Assembly: GCA_022592435.1 (NCBI GenBank)
Contig: JABYQS010000065.1
Span: 62,001 to 126,000, forward strand
Direction of reading: 5' to 3'
Source of the DNA: Cerioporus squamosus
Lineage: Eukaryota; Basidiomycota; Agaricomycetes; Polyporales; Polyporaceae
DNA: 64,000 nucleotides
Notes under the pieces: model-generated
Told to the model about the DNA's origin: nothing
The model's input: only the letters and a program-made list of their open reading frames with translations
The model's database searches: none
Part shown: piece after piece, positions 9,608 through 20,651 of the stretch
Layout: each line of letters begins with the position of its first letter
How positions within the stretch are numbered: the stretch's first letter is position 1
Program-made: the position numbers and the translations under genes

Positions 9608-11086
9608 TCAGAAAGCCTTCATCTTCCCCACAGGGAGGCGGTACGTGCGCATTGCAAAGTACTCTCGCGTCTTCCCCCATCTGTCGGTATCCCCCTCGAA
9701 GACGTCGACGTCGCTCCATTCGACATCGATCCCAATGTCAGCGAGATGGAGCTCTGATACGTGCGTGTAGACGTCGTAGAACAGGGCATCTGCGGCGCAG
9801 CATGTCAGGACACGGTCGCGACGCGCGAGAACATGAACGTACTCGTAGCGCCTAAGCCATTAAAGAATCCAAACCGCGACTCGGGACCCGCAAGTAGGTC
9901 CGGGACAGATCCAAAGAATCTGTGCAAATCTGTGAAACAAAATCTGAGCAGCGTTCCTCAGAGAGATCGCTGCTTGGGCATGTACCTGAGTAGTCCTCGG
10001 AGAACGTGTCTGTGTAGACGACGTCAAAGCCGCCGACGGCCAGCAACTCCTCACTCTCGATGAAGTCTTGCCATTTTCCTTCGAGGATCTTGACACCTTC
10101 CTTCTCAAACCATCCCTGTTTCCGCATGTACTGGAGGACGTCGGGATGTGGCTCTATGATCACATGCTGGGAAGGCTTTGTTGGCAGGTTCTGGAAGAGG
10201 CTGTCGATCTATCTGCCGTTCAATACCATGCAGCGCAATGCCCTGGGACGCGCACTCACGATTCCGAGACCGAAGCCAACGTTGAGGACTTTCAAGCCAT
10301 CAGCAGCGTTTAGATGATCATCGCACAACCTGTGTACGGTTTCCTGCACTTGGCACTAGCTCACTAAGCCCACATCTCGAGCAGGTGAACGGAAGCTGTA
10401 CTCACTGATGCCGCGCTCCCATCCCATCATGACGCCGACCTCTTCCGAGTCGTTAACCTTGACCAGGCAGATGTCTTGGCCATGCTCGTCTTTTGTGTAC
10501 TCCAGCTTGGTAGACAGGAACGCGTCCGTCGACCCCGCTGGCGTCGTGTCGGTCGCCTTGAGGATGAGATTCAACGGCGAGTCTGCTGCCGGCGCCCGTT
10601 TCGCAAGTAGCGTGAGCAGGAGTTCTGCGGGACAAATGGTCGTTGGTCAATTGGCTATCCCGAGATGCCCGGAGCCTCTATGACGTACCCGAGCGGATTC
10701 CTGCGTCTCGTATCATGGTGTAGCATTTTCATTGTTGAGAGACAACGCAACGTCTCCCGCAGTGTTATGCAGGTTGTCCACTGTTGCGCGAGGGGTCAGT
10801 TCGGCGTGAAAACTCGACGAGCGAGCTCGTGCTTACCAGCGTTCCATACAGCGCCTTCGTCAATCAAGAAGCGTACAAGCTCCTCGTCTTCAATGTATGC
10901 CGCGGCATGCAATGGTGACGTCCCTTCGTCGTCTTGATACCAGACCGGTGCACCAGCTGTAATCAGTTCTTTGATCTCGGAGAGTGGTTTGCGCCGTATG
11001 ATGGTTTCTATCAGCAGCAATCCTTGAGCAACCATAGCCTCAACGTCCAGCTCCTCGCTTGACATGTTGACATCCTTGTCGCTCAT
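9608..11086 (-). CDS. RMT2: Protein arginine N5-methyltransferase 2 (RMT2)
   Basis: Cytosolic/nuclear SAM-dependent enzyme that, in yeast, methylates the delta-nitrogen of Arg67 of ribosomal protein L12. The start is the ATG at 11086 (MAMSDKDVNMSS). The N-terminal exon contains ankyrin-type sequence (EGTSPLHAAAYIEDEELVRF). Downstream exons give LLLTLLAKRAP, VGVMMGWERGI, SAM motif I LKVLNVGFGLGI, then HVIIEPHPDVLQYMR and GFDVVYTDTFSEDY, VPDLLAGPESRFGFFNGLGAT, and the C-terminus LHLADIGIDVEW..TYRLPVGKMKAF. All are in family order. In the second exon (about 10719-10726) the frame breaks: SLNNEN is in one frame and YTMIRDAGIRS in another. Adding one A to an AAAA run restores NNEKCYTMIRD, so a one-base contraction is likely. 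Identity is certain; functionality depends on whether that break is real. Confidence 0.9.
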
Positions 11087-11358
11087 GGCCACAAATGCTG
11101 CAAGTGGGACTCGGAGAAGGTGAAAAGAGAGACGATACTTTTGCGGTGACGATCAACCCCTCGATCGATCTCAGATTCGGGTGTCAATCCTGATTAGGCA
11201 GGGGTCTAAGTTCGCACCCGCGCGGCACCTGCAGGGCTGAGAGAGTCACGATCTCCACACTGAATTATCCAACAATTCGACTCAATCACATAAAGGGTTA
11301 AGTAGATACACGGGTATACATCATCCAGACAAAAGCACTGGACCTTCGCAGTACACGC

Positions 11359-14300
11359 TCAGAAGACGTCGACGAGGCCGCGCCGAGGAGAGATCACGGC
11401 AATGACCTTTCCTTCGTAGTCCAGCAGATCGCCGCCAGCGGTGGCCACAAGGTCCTGCTCCTCACCAGCAAGTTCAAGACCCAGCAGCTTCTCCACATTC
11501 ACAGACGCCAAAGCCAAGGTCGCAGCTTTGTCGAGCAGGCCGGGGCCTGCATCCAGCATCGCCTGAATTATTGCTATCAGGACGACTGGGAGGTCATAGA
11601 TAGCAATCATATACGTACCTCCCCTATGTCAAAGCGCAGGTTCCGAGTGCGAGAGTTCGCGATGTCGATCATAGTTGGATGACCGATCGCTCCGACTCCG
11701 CGGGGACCGACTCCGACGGTAACGTTGTGCTTGATCAAATAGCCAATAAGACTATCGGCGGTCTGGGGAGGACCAGGGAGTCTAATATCAGGCAAGAATT
11801 AGCCAAAGACATGCATGCATTGATGCCTTATCACTCACGTCCGACGCTCATCCCATGTGTACGGCTAATAGAATGAATATGCGATGGTCAATGTATGGAA
11901 GACGAAATGGAGAGTGAGTGCCACGTACGAAGGAACGCGAGGGTGTCACGATGACTCCGACGTTGGCCTCGGCAAGCACTGATGCCAGCAGGTGTGCCTC
12001 TGTGGCACCAGCAATGGTGAACTTGATGGCATTGCCAGTCTTGGCTTCGACCTCTTTCTTGAGCGAGATGAGCGTCGCGATGATGTCCGCGCTGTGCACG
12101 TTCACAACCAACGGCAGTGTTCCCTGTGACCAACCCGTCAGCACGTCTTCCTCAGCGCGAAGACTGTATCAGTGACGCACGTTAGCCACCTGCTGGAACC
12201 ATGCGCCAAGTTCGCCGTTAATTTCCTTTGTCAGGAGCCGTCTCATGGCCTCGATCTTCGTGCTAACACTCGGCTCAGAGTCCCCATGCGTCAGCGAGGC
12301 ATGAACCGCGACAACGTCCTGCAGGATAGCTCCGCGAGACAACTTGTGCGGGGCTCCGAGGGAGAACGCGGTACTGATACCGCTCAGCCATGCACTGTGC
12401 GACGGGGAAGAGATGCTGACGGTCACTCCCGCGCGGTACGCCAGCCTGTACGTACAGGTCAGTATTGCTGAACGCAGTGGGAGAACAACGGCACGCACAG
12501 AGCGTCACGAGTCCCGAATTGAAGCCCATCGATAGCCTTTGCAACGTATCCGCCTGGGCCAAAAAACGACGGTTGGCCCTGGAGAGGGTCGGCCACGTAA
12601 CCGTCTCTGGTCGACGCCTCCATGAAGATCTCTGAGAGGCCGAGCTCAGCGCCGTAGTTGACCAAGCCCGGTTGCACCGCGCCCCCTGCCAAGTCCACAA
12701 CACTTGCTTCGGCGGAGGACAGGTACGAGAGCACAGGACGTTGCAGCACCAGCGCAGACCACACGGCCCTGGTGGGCGATTATGACCCCATAGCGTTCGC
12801 TACTGAGCACGTCTTGAGCGGCGAACACGTCCTTAACAGCGCCGCGCACTTCATCCCGGGTCCAGAAGTGAGACACGTTCGCGAAGACGACCATGTGCGG
12901 ACGGAACATCGGCTCGAGTGGTGGAAGGCCGTCATATTCGAGCGTCCTTGTAGTTTCGACGTCCCACTTCGGCGTCGTCGGGACGCGTTGGTGGGCAGAG
13001 GGCTTCGGTGCGATGTGCGCGTGAGGGAACTGGAGAATGCCGTCGATGACTACCTGCGTGGGAGTGGCGCCGAGCGCGAGAGGATGGCTGTCCCAAAGGA
13101 CAATGTCTGGTCACCGGAGATGTTAGCGCAACGTCGTACTTGGCGTGCCGAAAGGCGGAGTTACCTGCATCGTAACCTAGGACGCTGTCGTAAGTAATGA
13201 AATGTGGGGTAAGGGCACCATAACAAACCTTCCTTGACGTATCCGATGCGGTGGTCAAGGCCCAAGACCTTCGCGGGTGTGCTGATGACGGACGCAAGCG
13301 CGACATTCTCCGAAAGTCCGTAGTGATGTGCAATGGCGGCTTCTCCCATGAGGTTTCTCGAAGGAATGGCGTCGTGATCGGACTGTATCTCGGACATTCA
13401 GTAAATTGTCCTGCACCATTATATAGGAGAAGAAGCACCTTCATGACCACATCAATACCCTCGTCGGCGAGAACGCGGGGCGCGAACTCGGAGTGCCGAT
13501 ATGCCTCGCGCTTGTACCTGAGGAACGCTGATGAGAGTTGGTCTGGCCAATAAGATGGCAAGGACGTACCTCGAGAACGTCGAGAACATCGCGATAGCCG
13601 GCGTTTTGTCTGTCCACCCTCTGTCAGGCCCACACCTTCGCGTATGCTAGGAACGACAGGGTCTTACTGTATGCACGCTTCAGGACCTCTGGCACCAGGT
13701 ATGCTTCGTGGGCATGATGGAAGGCGGCAACCTCGAACTTAAATTCATTCGAGAGCTGCGGGGCTTGTCAGGTTCCCGCGAACGCGTCTGCAGGGTTGTT
13801 GTACGTACCCGGACAAAGTTATCGAGGTCCACGGCTTCGTAGCAGTGAGTTTGGACCTGTCGTTATGCGTCAATGCCCTTCAGTGTTAGCGCTTTCGTCG
13901 GGAGTCGAGAGACAGTAACCTTGATCCTTCCCCGGAGGACATCGACCAGCGGCTGCCATTGGAGATCTTCCGGGAACTTCTGGCTTCCAAGAGAGCGCCA
14001 GTCGCCAGACAGGACTTTCTCGCAATAATCGTCCTGTGCATTCTGAAGAGTGCGGGCGGTATCGTACCTGCACACCGTCAGTCAGTCTATAGTCGGCGTT
14101 ACGCGGTTATGAACTCACGCCTGGCGGACCGCCCAAACGGTGTCCATTCGGGTGTCCTGATAATACTTGGGGTTTTCGCCTTACCGGGAATATGAGTTAT
14201 GGTTATACGATGGCAGTACCTGAGGCGCTCTGTGCAAGCACTCACCACATGCATGTCTACGGAACTCATGGTTGTCAGTCACCGCATATCGTTGGCAGTA

Positions 14301-15356
14301 AACGGAGACGCTCACTTCATATGTCCGAAGCGAGGCGTCGCGTCTGGGGGAACCTCAGTACCGTTGATCCCAAGAGGTGGTTCTAACAGCATCGAGGTCG
14401 GCGACCTCTCCTTCGTAGGCCGCAATTTCAGTACTAGTCCCTGTCCCCCTAGTGACAATTGTCAGTCATTTGCTAAGGCCACGGGCGTTCAGGCCAGCCT
14501 ACCGATGCCATTGAGCGACCCGGGTATTATGAGCGAGGTTGTGACTCCACCAGACATGGAGTGTCTGTACCCTGATATAAGCACCTCAGTACTCTGGCCT
14601 CTCTGTCTCTGAAATCAGGTCGAATACCGTCGTCATGCGTATTGAGCCCATCAAGTGCCCGGAGCCACGGAACAATGGGACCCTTGTAGGAATTGCCGTC
14701 ATCCGATCCACTGAGCGCAGGTTTTGGATGAACTCCCAGATGAGAGTGCAAGTCAACGATGCTACATCGAGCCACGTGTCAGAACGGGGTGCTCGACCAA
14801 GCGTCCCTCTACGAACCCGGGTGTGAGCCAAGCGCTGCGATGGAATGTAAGTGCTGGCAGTTGTTCGACATTGATGCAGCACGTACCCTTTCGCGTCAAT
14901 TGTTATAACACCGGCATGTTTGTTCAGGATGTCGTTCGATACACGGCCGACGGCCTTGATGATACCCTTGTCCAGGAAGACGTCACCATTCAGAACCTCA
15001 CGACCGCTATCGTCTCCAGTCCATATCTTGGCATTCCGGATGAGAACCGAGTCTGTACCAGGCTGGTACCTATCAGACTGCATGCGGGAGTAGAAGTCGG
15101 TGGGTGTCCCAGGAACCAAGTCCAGCGAACGACATTTGGCCAAGATAGACTGCGCATCCAGAGGAACGACCACGGCGCGATCGCCAGTACCGACTTGAAA
15201 GAGACCGGAGGAAATGTACACTGCCGAGGTCGTTGCCAGTAGCACGAAGAGCACAAAGAGTGTTCCGCGACTGTTCGGCTTGCGCCTTGCTCCTGTGCAA
15301 GGTGCAGGTGCAGGGAGGCCGTCATGGGCTCTCCCTTTCTGGTCTCCTGACGGCAT
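11359..15356 (-). CDS. Membrane-anchored amidohydrolase-superfamily protein
   Basis: Large multi-exon metallo-dependent hydrolase. The N-terminus (MPSGDQKGRAHDG) is followed by one TM anchor (GTLFVLFVLLATTSAVYIS), so the catalytic part probably faces the lumen or cell surface. Next come the composite-domain strand (NAKIWTGDDSGREVLNGDVF) and the metal-binding HxH in GIVDLHSHLG. MSGGVTTSLIIPGSLNGIGG, HACGENPKYYQDTRMDTVWA, the second histidine region (VQTHCYEAVDLDNF, FHHAHEAYLVPEVL) and the distal Asp (SDHDAIPSRNLMGE) follow. A duplicated composite/TIM-like C-terminal half contains GAVQPGLVNYGAELGL and ends SPRRGLVDVF. This layout matches the roughly 900-aa fungal amidohydrolase family (sometimes labelled CE9-like/imidazolonepropionase-related). 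The substrate is unknown. An 11-nt microexon (14246-14256) encodes the HAC of HACGENP. Confidence 0.85.
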
Positions 15357-15990
15357 ACTGGAGGGATCCCGAGAGACACGTCGCTAGTAGGACGAACGCG
15401 GCCGCTAGCTGAAGAAAAGACTAGGAGCGGGTCTCCAGACTGGTACCTAGCAGTGCCAACGACACAAGGAGCTGGGGAACCCATTGGCATGAGCGGTCAC
15501 ACCATATGCATGACGCGTGACGTGCTTTGCTTACCGGGGCCTGCGTGCTCGCTCTTTCGCTGGCACTCGGAGTCCAAGGGTCTTCCCTCGTCGTGCAGTA
15601 TGGGCTCTCACACGTAACCTGCTCACGGCGGCAACTGCTTCTTGAACCCGACGTGAGAACGCGGCGACACACCGCAAGCGCTGAGGATAGTACCGCGATC
15701 AACCGTGTCAAACCACCGGTCGGTGGCGAAGCAGTACTTATAAGCTAGACTACCAATCGTCTGCACGGGCCATGCAGGTCGCTATCTTCACTTTCGCTGT
15801 CATGTTCGCAGTCTGTGACCTCAAGGCTCAGAGGACCAGAAGAGCGCTCAAGCGCTCGCACCAGACCTTACTCTCATCGGCACGGATAACCGAGGACGAG
15901 TCACAAGATCATGGAACTGGTATATATGGTCCCGAGCCCGCAGCTGAGACACTCATCATCACAGCTCTCTCTAGTAACTCCTCCAGGGAC
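15357..15990. other. Divergent intergenic region
   Basis: This is the shared upstream region of the amidohydrolase (minus) and the dienelactone hydrolase-like gene (plus). The short open frames have no recognisable content. No clear TATA box is seen for either gene. Confidence 0.4.
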
Positions 15991-17061
15991 ATGTCCCTCT
16001 GCAAGGCTTGCGTTTCTGGTGAGTATCCTGAACGAATCAGTGTATTGACGGGGTACTGAAGCGATTGCTGGCACGGTAGGTGTCCGCCATGAAGGCACTC
16101 CCGAGGGTAAATCCCGGGTGACCTGTCTCGTAGCTCGTTCGCAGGAGTAACCCGTACTATACCTGGCAGGTAAGAGGGACAAGATCGGCGGCATCGACGT
16201 CTACATCGCCACCCCGACTGTCGACTATCCCAAGGACAAGGTCGTCCTCTTCCTGACCGACGGCTTCGGTTTCGAGTTCGAAAATAACCAGGTGAGCTGC
16301 GATGAGTATACGCTCTCACATCGGCGAACATTCTTACTGAGACTGACTTTCCATGCGCGCTTTAGCTCCTGGCTGACGACTATGCCCGGAATGGATTCAA
16401 GGTCGTTATGCCAGACCTTTTCGATGGCGACCCGGTCCCGACGAACGCCTTCAACCCCGGCGTCACCTTTGATAGCGCGTCGTGGCTTGGCAAGCACCCC
16501 CCTGAGCGGGCCGTTGCCATCGTTCGCGCCGTCATTGAGGCTCTCAAGGCGGAGGGCGTAACCAAGTTCGCGTCTCTCGGTTACTGCTATGGCGGGCGCC
16601 CCTCGTTCGACCTCGCGTTCACCGGCGAAGTCCACGTCGTTGCTGTCGCGCATCCGTCCATGCTCAAGATCCCTGATGATCTCGAGGTATGCGTGCTCTC
16701 CGCTTCGAATGTCGTGCACGAGCGTTGACGGGCTGTTGCTACTAGAAATACGCTGAGGTGTCGAAGGCCCCGCTGCTCATCAACTCGTGCACGGTCGACC
16801 AGGCGTTCCCGCTCGAAGCGTCGGCCAAGGCGGACGAGATCCTCGGCGGCGGCAAGTTCGCCCCCGGGTACGAGCGCACCTACTGGGAGGGCTGCTCCCA
16901 TGGCTTCGCTGTTCGCGGTGATCTGGTATGTGGACGCTACCGTTGTGCATGGAGTTTGGGATATGCATACTGATTGTTTCCTACAGAGCGACCCGAAGGT
17001 GAAGGCGGGCAAGGAGGGAGCCTTCAAGGCGACTGTTGAGTGGCTCATCAAGTACCTGTAA
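15991..17061 (+). CDS. Dienelactone hydrolase family protein
   Basis: Alpha/beta hydrolase of the DLH family. The start is ATG 15991 (MSLCKACVSG). Introns near 16019-16077, 16105-16167, in the 16290s-16360s, near 16687-16746 and near 16925-16986 join the exons in phase. The nucleophile elbow is LGYCYGG with a catalytic Cys in place of Ser, as in DLH. The Asp lies in SCTVDQAFP and the His in GCSHGFAVRGD, completing a Cys-Asp-His triad. Other family marks are VVMPDLFDGDPVP and SWLGKHPPERAV. The C-terminus is FKATVEWLIKYL. The length, about 250 aa, is normal. Fungal members act on dienelactones or small esters and many are uncharacterised; the short N-terminal CKACVSG segment is typical of the fungal clade. 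No signal peptide is seen, so it is probably cytosolic. Confidence 0.88.
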
Positions 17062-17685
17062 CTACATACATGCGATTGTAAGATAGACAACAAGCAGTAC
17101 TTCACTGAGCGTTGGTCAATACTCACTTGAGGTTCAATTCCAGGTTCAACATCGTTCATGTTCAAACGTTCAAGATGACAAGCCCGTACTACGGCGTAAG
17201 TAAGCGAATTTGACGATGAGCGAGCGCTAGCGGACCGGCTATGTCAGAGACCGACAGCCGGTCCCACCAGCGGCGCCCGGTCAACCTCGGTCAACGCCAA
17301 GTCAACGCTCGGTCTGTGTTCAACGTTACAAGCCTGCCCTGGCTGAGAATTGCGAATGCATGTCAGGCAGACAGCGGGCACGCTGGGAGTGCTGCGATGC
17401 TGACTCGGAGTCAGGAAGCAGGAGAGTGGGACGTAGAGCAGTGGTGGTTCAATCATGTCGCGCGGCGCGCGCGGTCCCAGGGTGGACGGTTCTAGCAGCC
17501 ATCCGTAGGATCGCGACGTGCTGACATCATACGGAAGTCCGAACATGATCAAAGGCCGACCCTGCTGAGTAATTTCTCACAGAGTTCAGTACGACGTTGT
17601 CCTCTCGGGACCTATAAAAACTCATGACAAGCAGCTGAACCTGTCCCTGTTATCTTGACCACAACACAACACGAAGACTCACAAC
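17062..17685. other. Intergenic (promoter of the MDR oxidoreductase)
   Basis: No supported gene. The right end holds a clear TATA box and a 5' leader for the gene starting at 17686. Confidence 0.45.
17613..17619 (+). promoter_or_regulatory. TATA box of the MDR oxidoreductase gene
   Basis: TATAAAA lies 73 bp upstream of the ATG at 17686. The strong consensus and spacing suggest an inducible, TATA-driven promoter. Confidence 0.65.
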
Positions 17686-19240
17686 ATGGCTCCGGTTACC
17701 AACGGACGTTTCCTTTTCAACGAGGTCCCTGAGGGTATGTACTTGTGCTCAGGGCGAGATCGAGACGCATGCTCACTCAACTCGCTCAGGCTTCCCAGTT
17801 CCCGGCAAGACGACGATCTACGACGAATCCCAGACCATCGACCTCGACAACGCCGACTTGCAGGGTGGCTTCCTCGTGAAGGTCCTCGTGCTCTCCATAG
17901 ATCCTTACCTGCGAGGGCGTATGCGCCACCCGGAGAAGAAGAGCTACAATGTTAGTGTATTTTGTCCTGTACTGCTCCGACAATGTGGCTTACACGTACT
18001 GTACATCACGCAGGCTCCTTTCACCATTGGCGAGCCGTACGCGACCTTAACTTGAGAGCAGGACATGCCAATCCTAATACTGCCCACAGAATCGCCAACT
18101 TTGGCGTCGGAGTCGTCCTTCGCTCCGAGAACCCCGCCGTGAAACCGGGTGACCATCTCTACGGCTTCTACCGTGAGTATATCGATGTTTCGTCAAGGTT
18201 ATGTTGATCTTTCTCACCCTTCCCCTCAGCATTCGTCCAGTACACCATTCAGCAAAATGCTCGGGCTTTCCGCGTGCTCGACAGCAAACTGAACCTCCCT
18301 TGGTCGGCATACATCGGTGTATGCGGCATGCCAGGTGCGTTTGGCAGCCCCTCAGCAGCCCTATCTTGATCACTGACCAGTTCCACTCAGGTGAGACGGC
18401 GTACTACGCGTGGAAGGAGTACGCGGCCCCGCAGAAGGTGAAGAGAGCCTTGCATCTGCCTTGCATGTGACGTTGTGTTTCTCACCATTGTCCAAGGGCG
18501 ATGTGGTATTCGTGACTGCCGCCTCCGGAGCCGTAGGAGCGTAAGTCACGAATTCTCTTCGTTTCACCATTCTCGCGCATGTTTGACACCCTCTTGTATA
18601 GTGCCGTAGTGCAGCTCGCAAAGGCGGACGGCTTGAAGGTCATCGCCTCCGCAGGCTCAGATGACAAGGTCGCGTACGTCAGTTCCATCGGCGCCGATGT
18701 CGCTTTCAACTACAAGACGACCCCTACCCGTAAGGTTCTGGAGAAGGAGGGGCCGATCAACATGTGCGTAGTTGCGCAGACCAGATGGTTCACGAGGCTA
18801 AAATAGCACGTACAGCTACTGGGATAACGTCGGTGGCGAGACGCTTGAAGCCGCGCTTGACAATGCCGAGAAGGGTGCTCGCTTTATCGTGCGTGCCGCT
18901 CTCCATTTTGCACCTTATGACCTGCGCTGAAACTCTCCGTGCATACTGTCTACAGGAGTGCGGCATGATCTCTAGCTACAACACCCAGAAGCCCTACGGT
19001 ATCACCAATCTGATGAAGATCGTCGCGCAAGAGCTGCACATCCACGGCTTCATCGTCGGGACTCTACGCGACAAGTATGTCGACGAGTTCTACTCCAAGT
19101 TCGTGCCGCGCGTCGCGAGCGGGGAGATCAAGTACAAGGAGCACATCGTCCGCGGATTGGAGAACGCCGGAGAAGCGATCTTGGACGTGCAGAGCGGAAA
19201 GAACTTCGGGAAGTGCGTTGTGGTGGTGGCCGAGGAGTGA
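17686..19240 (+). CDS. MDR-family NADP-dependent oxidoreductase (PTGR/LTB4DH-like)
   Basis: Medium-chain dehydrogenase/reductase of the zinc-independent leukotriene B4 12-hydroxydehydrogenase / prostaglandin reductase group, which reduces activated C=C bonds with NADPH. Start MAPVTNGRFLFNEVPEG, continuing across an intron into FPVPGKTTIYDESQTIDLD. Family motifs in order are VLVLSIDPYLRGRM, IANFGVGVVLRSENPAVKPGD, LPWSAYIGVCGMPGETAYYA, the nucleotide-binding VTAASGAVGAAVVQLAK, and IYWDNVGGETLEAALDN. The distal ECGMISSYNTQKPYGITNL and VRGLENAGEAILDVQSG regions follow. There are about seven short introns. The catalytic-zinc cysteines of classical ADHs are absent, as expected for this clade. The protein is roughly 340 aa and cytosolic. 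The endogenous substrate is unknown. Confidence 0.88.
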
Positions 19241-19643
19241 GACACTCGTACCGCCCATCGTCGTGATGCATGACTGGCAAGCGTTGAAGCAATCCCTCGT
19301 GTACAATACATACCTCAGTGAGATTCAGCATTATCTCACTACTGAATCGCTGAATCGCAGGTCATAACTACTCGGTGTGCCGGAGCCAAAGAACACGAGG
19401 CTATCCCCGTCCACTGAAAGGCCCAGCTTGACCTGATAACTCAATATCTCTGGCGAATACTCCGGATACACGTAGTGTCCCGCCCACACTCCGCTCCATG
19501 CCCTGCAACCTGCTCTCATGACAGTATACACGTCCTACGCCGACGGCAGTCGATAGGTGCTGTCGTCTATTTCACGGATTATGGTCTTCTGTAATGAGTT
19601 GGTACGTCAACGTATGTTCACCAGAGAATTTTCGATGTTCAGA
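19241..19643. other. Convergent 3' intergenic region
   Basis: Holds the downstream regions of the MDR oxidoreductase (plus) and of the small secreted peptide gene (minus). No coding sequence can be supported. Confidence 0.4.
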
Positions 19644-19811
19644 CTAACTAGTAACCACCAGCTTCTTGCGTGTCGCCCAGGTAGCATCGCTACAATGGCA
19701 GGCGCTGCAGGTGCATTTACTCGGGGCAGCCTCCAGCTCTGCAACCGGCATGGCGGCAGCGAAAGCAGTGAAGAATGCGATGAGCAGGAAGAGCTTGTTG
19801 GTGAGCTGCAT
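19644..19811 (-). CDS. Small secreted cysteine-rich peptide (55 aa)
   Basis: Single-exon frame from ATG 19811 to TAG 19644. Residues 1-20 are a textbook signal peptide: a short polar start with one Lys (MQLTNK), a hydrophobic core (LFLLIAFFTAF) and an AAA/AAM cleavage region. The mature part is only about 35 residues. It starts with an acidic PVAELEAAP spacer and then has a compact CTCSACHC cluster (Cys 33, 35, 38, 40, His 39), followed by a basic RKKL tail. The CxCxxCxC spacing suggests metal binding or two disulfides. I recognise no family: it is too short for a hydrophobin or cerato-platanin. A TATA box 85 bp upstream supports expression. It could be a secreted effector-like or metal-binding peptide. 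Confidence 0.55.
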   Translation of the reverse strand: MQLTNKLFLLIAFFTAFAAAMPVAELEAAPSKCTCSACHCSDATWATRKKLVVTS

Positions 19812-19895
19812 GGCGGTTTCTGGAGTAGTGACTCGGAGGTGGGTATGGAGGTGGGTTCGTTTGGTATAGCGATTCTGGCTCGCGACATGCCCCTC

Positions 19896-19901
19896 TTATA
19901 C
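19896..19901 (-). promoter_or_regulatory. TATA box of the small secreted peptide gene
   Basis: TATAAG reads on the minus strand 85 bp upstream of the ATG at 19811, in the context CGTATAAGAGG. Confidence 0.5.
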
Positions 19902-20651
19902 GCAGCTCTTGCAAGCTGGGACTCGTTCACCGCTCCGACTGGCGTGTCCACTCGTTCCTAAGCAGGACAGCCAGCGGCATGGCTTGCATTCACGGCTTGC
20001 ACCCGTGGTCGCCCCGTTCGACATATGCACGGCCGTCATCACAGTACAACCAGACATAGCCGGACACGAACACTTTCCGGCATCTTCAGGGCGTTGACAG
20101 CTTGCCCAGATATGTGAGCCCATCAGCCCAACATCGGCCACGGCGTATTTTACCAGCCAGGCACATAATGCGGAACGTCTTGGCCGCCTCCCCACGCATG
20201 TCCGGTCGTGTATGTCACTGAACACCAGGTACCTCGTCCGCCGACATATGTCATACCGGGCGCAGGTCCGCAGTAGAACGGACTCTGAACGATGACATTG
20301 ATTAATGAACATTGGGACCTTTCGCTGTTGTATGACACAACGAAGCGTGGCCCCGATGCCGATGGCTTGAGAACGCGCGCATCCCATCCCGACACTGCAC
20401 TAACAATCGGCTTCGAATGCAACTATATACTATAATAATAACGTGCAGCACTAGGGAGAGCAGGTATACGCTACAGATTACACGTGTAGGACGCAGTAGA
20501 GTAGCAAAGATGTCAGGAGTGCTCGAGAATGCGTCTGACAGCACAAGGCTAATATGCATGTAGAATCGGAATGAACTGACGGAAGTAGCGCAGGAACGAG
20601 AAACGAGGAGCATAGCAGAATTAAGTAGTAAGGATCCAAGAAAAAGTAAGC
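19902..20651. other. Intergenic with one doubtful minus-strand frame
   Basis: Between 20422 and 20150 (minus) a frame without an ATG start could encode a Cys/Gly/Trp-containing tail (FYCGPAPGMTYVGG...VPHYVPGW). It might be a terminal exon, but no splice partner or domain supports it. The rest looks non-coding. Confidence 0.3.

Noticed and set aside
12932..13633. Long minus-strand frame inside the amidohydrolase
   Set aside because: It reads through introns and other frames of the real gene. The conserved text alternates between frames at proper splice sites.
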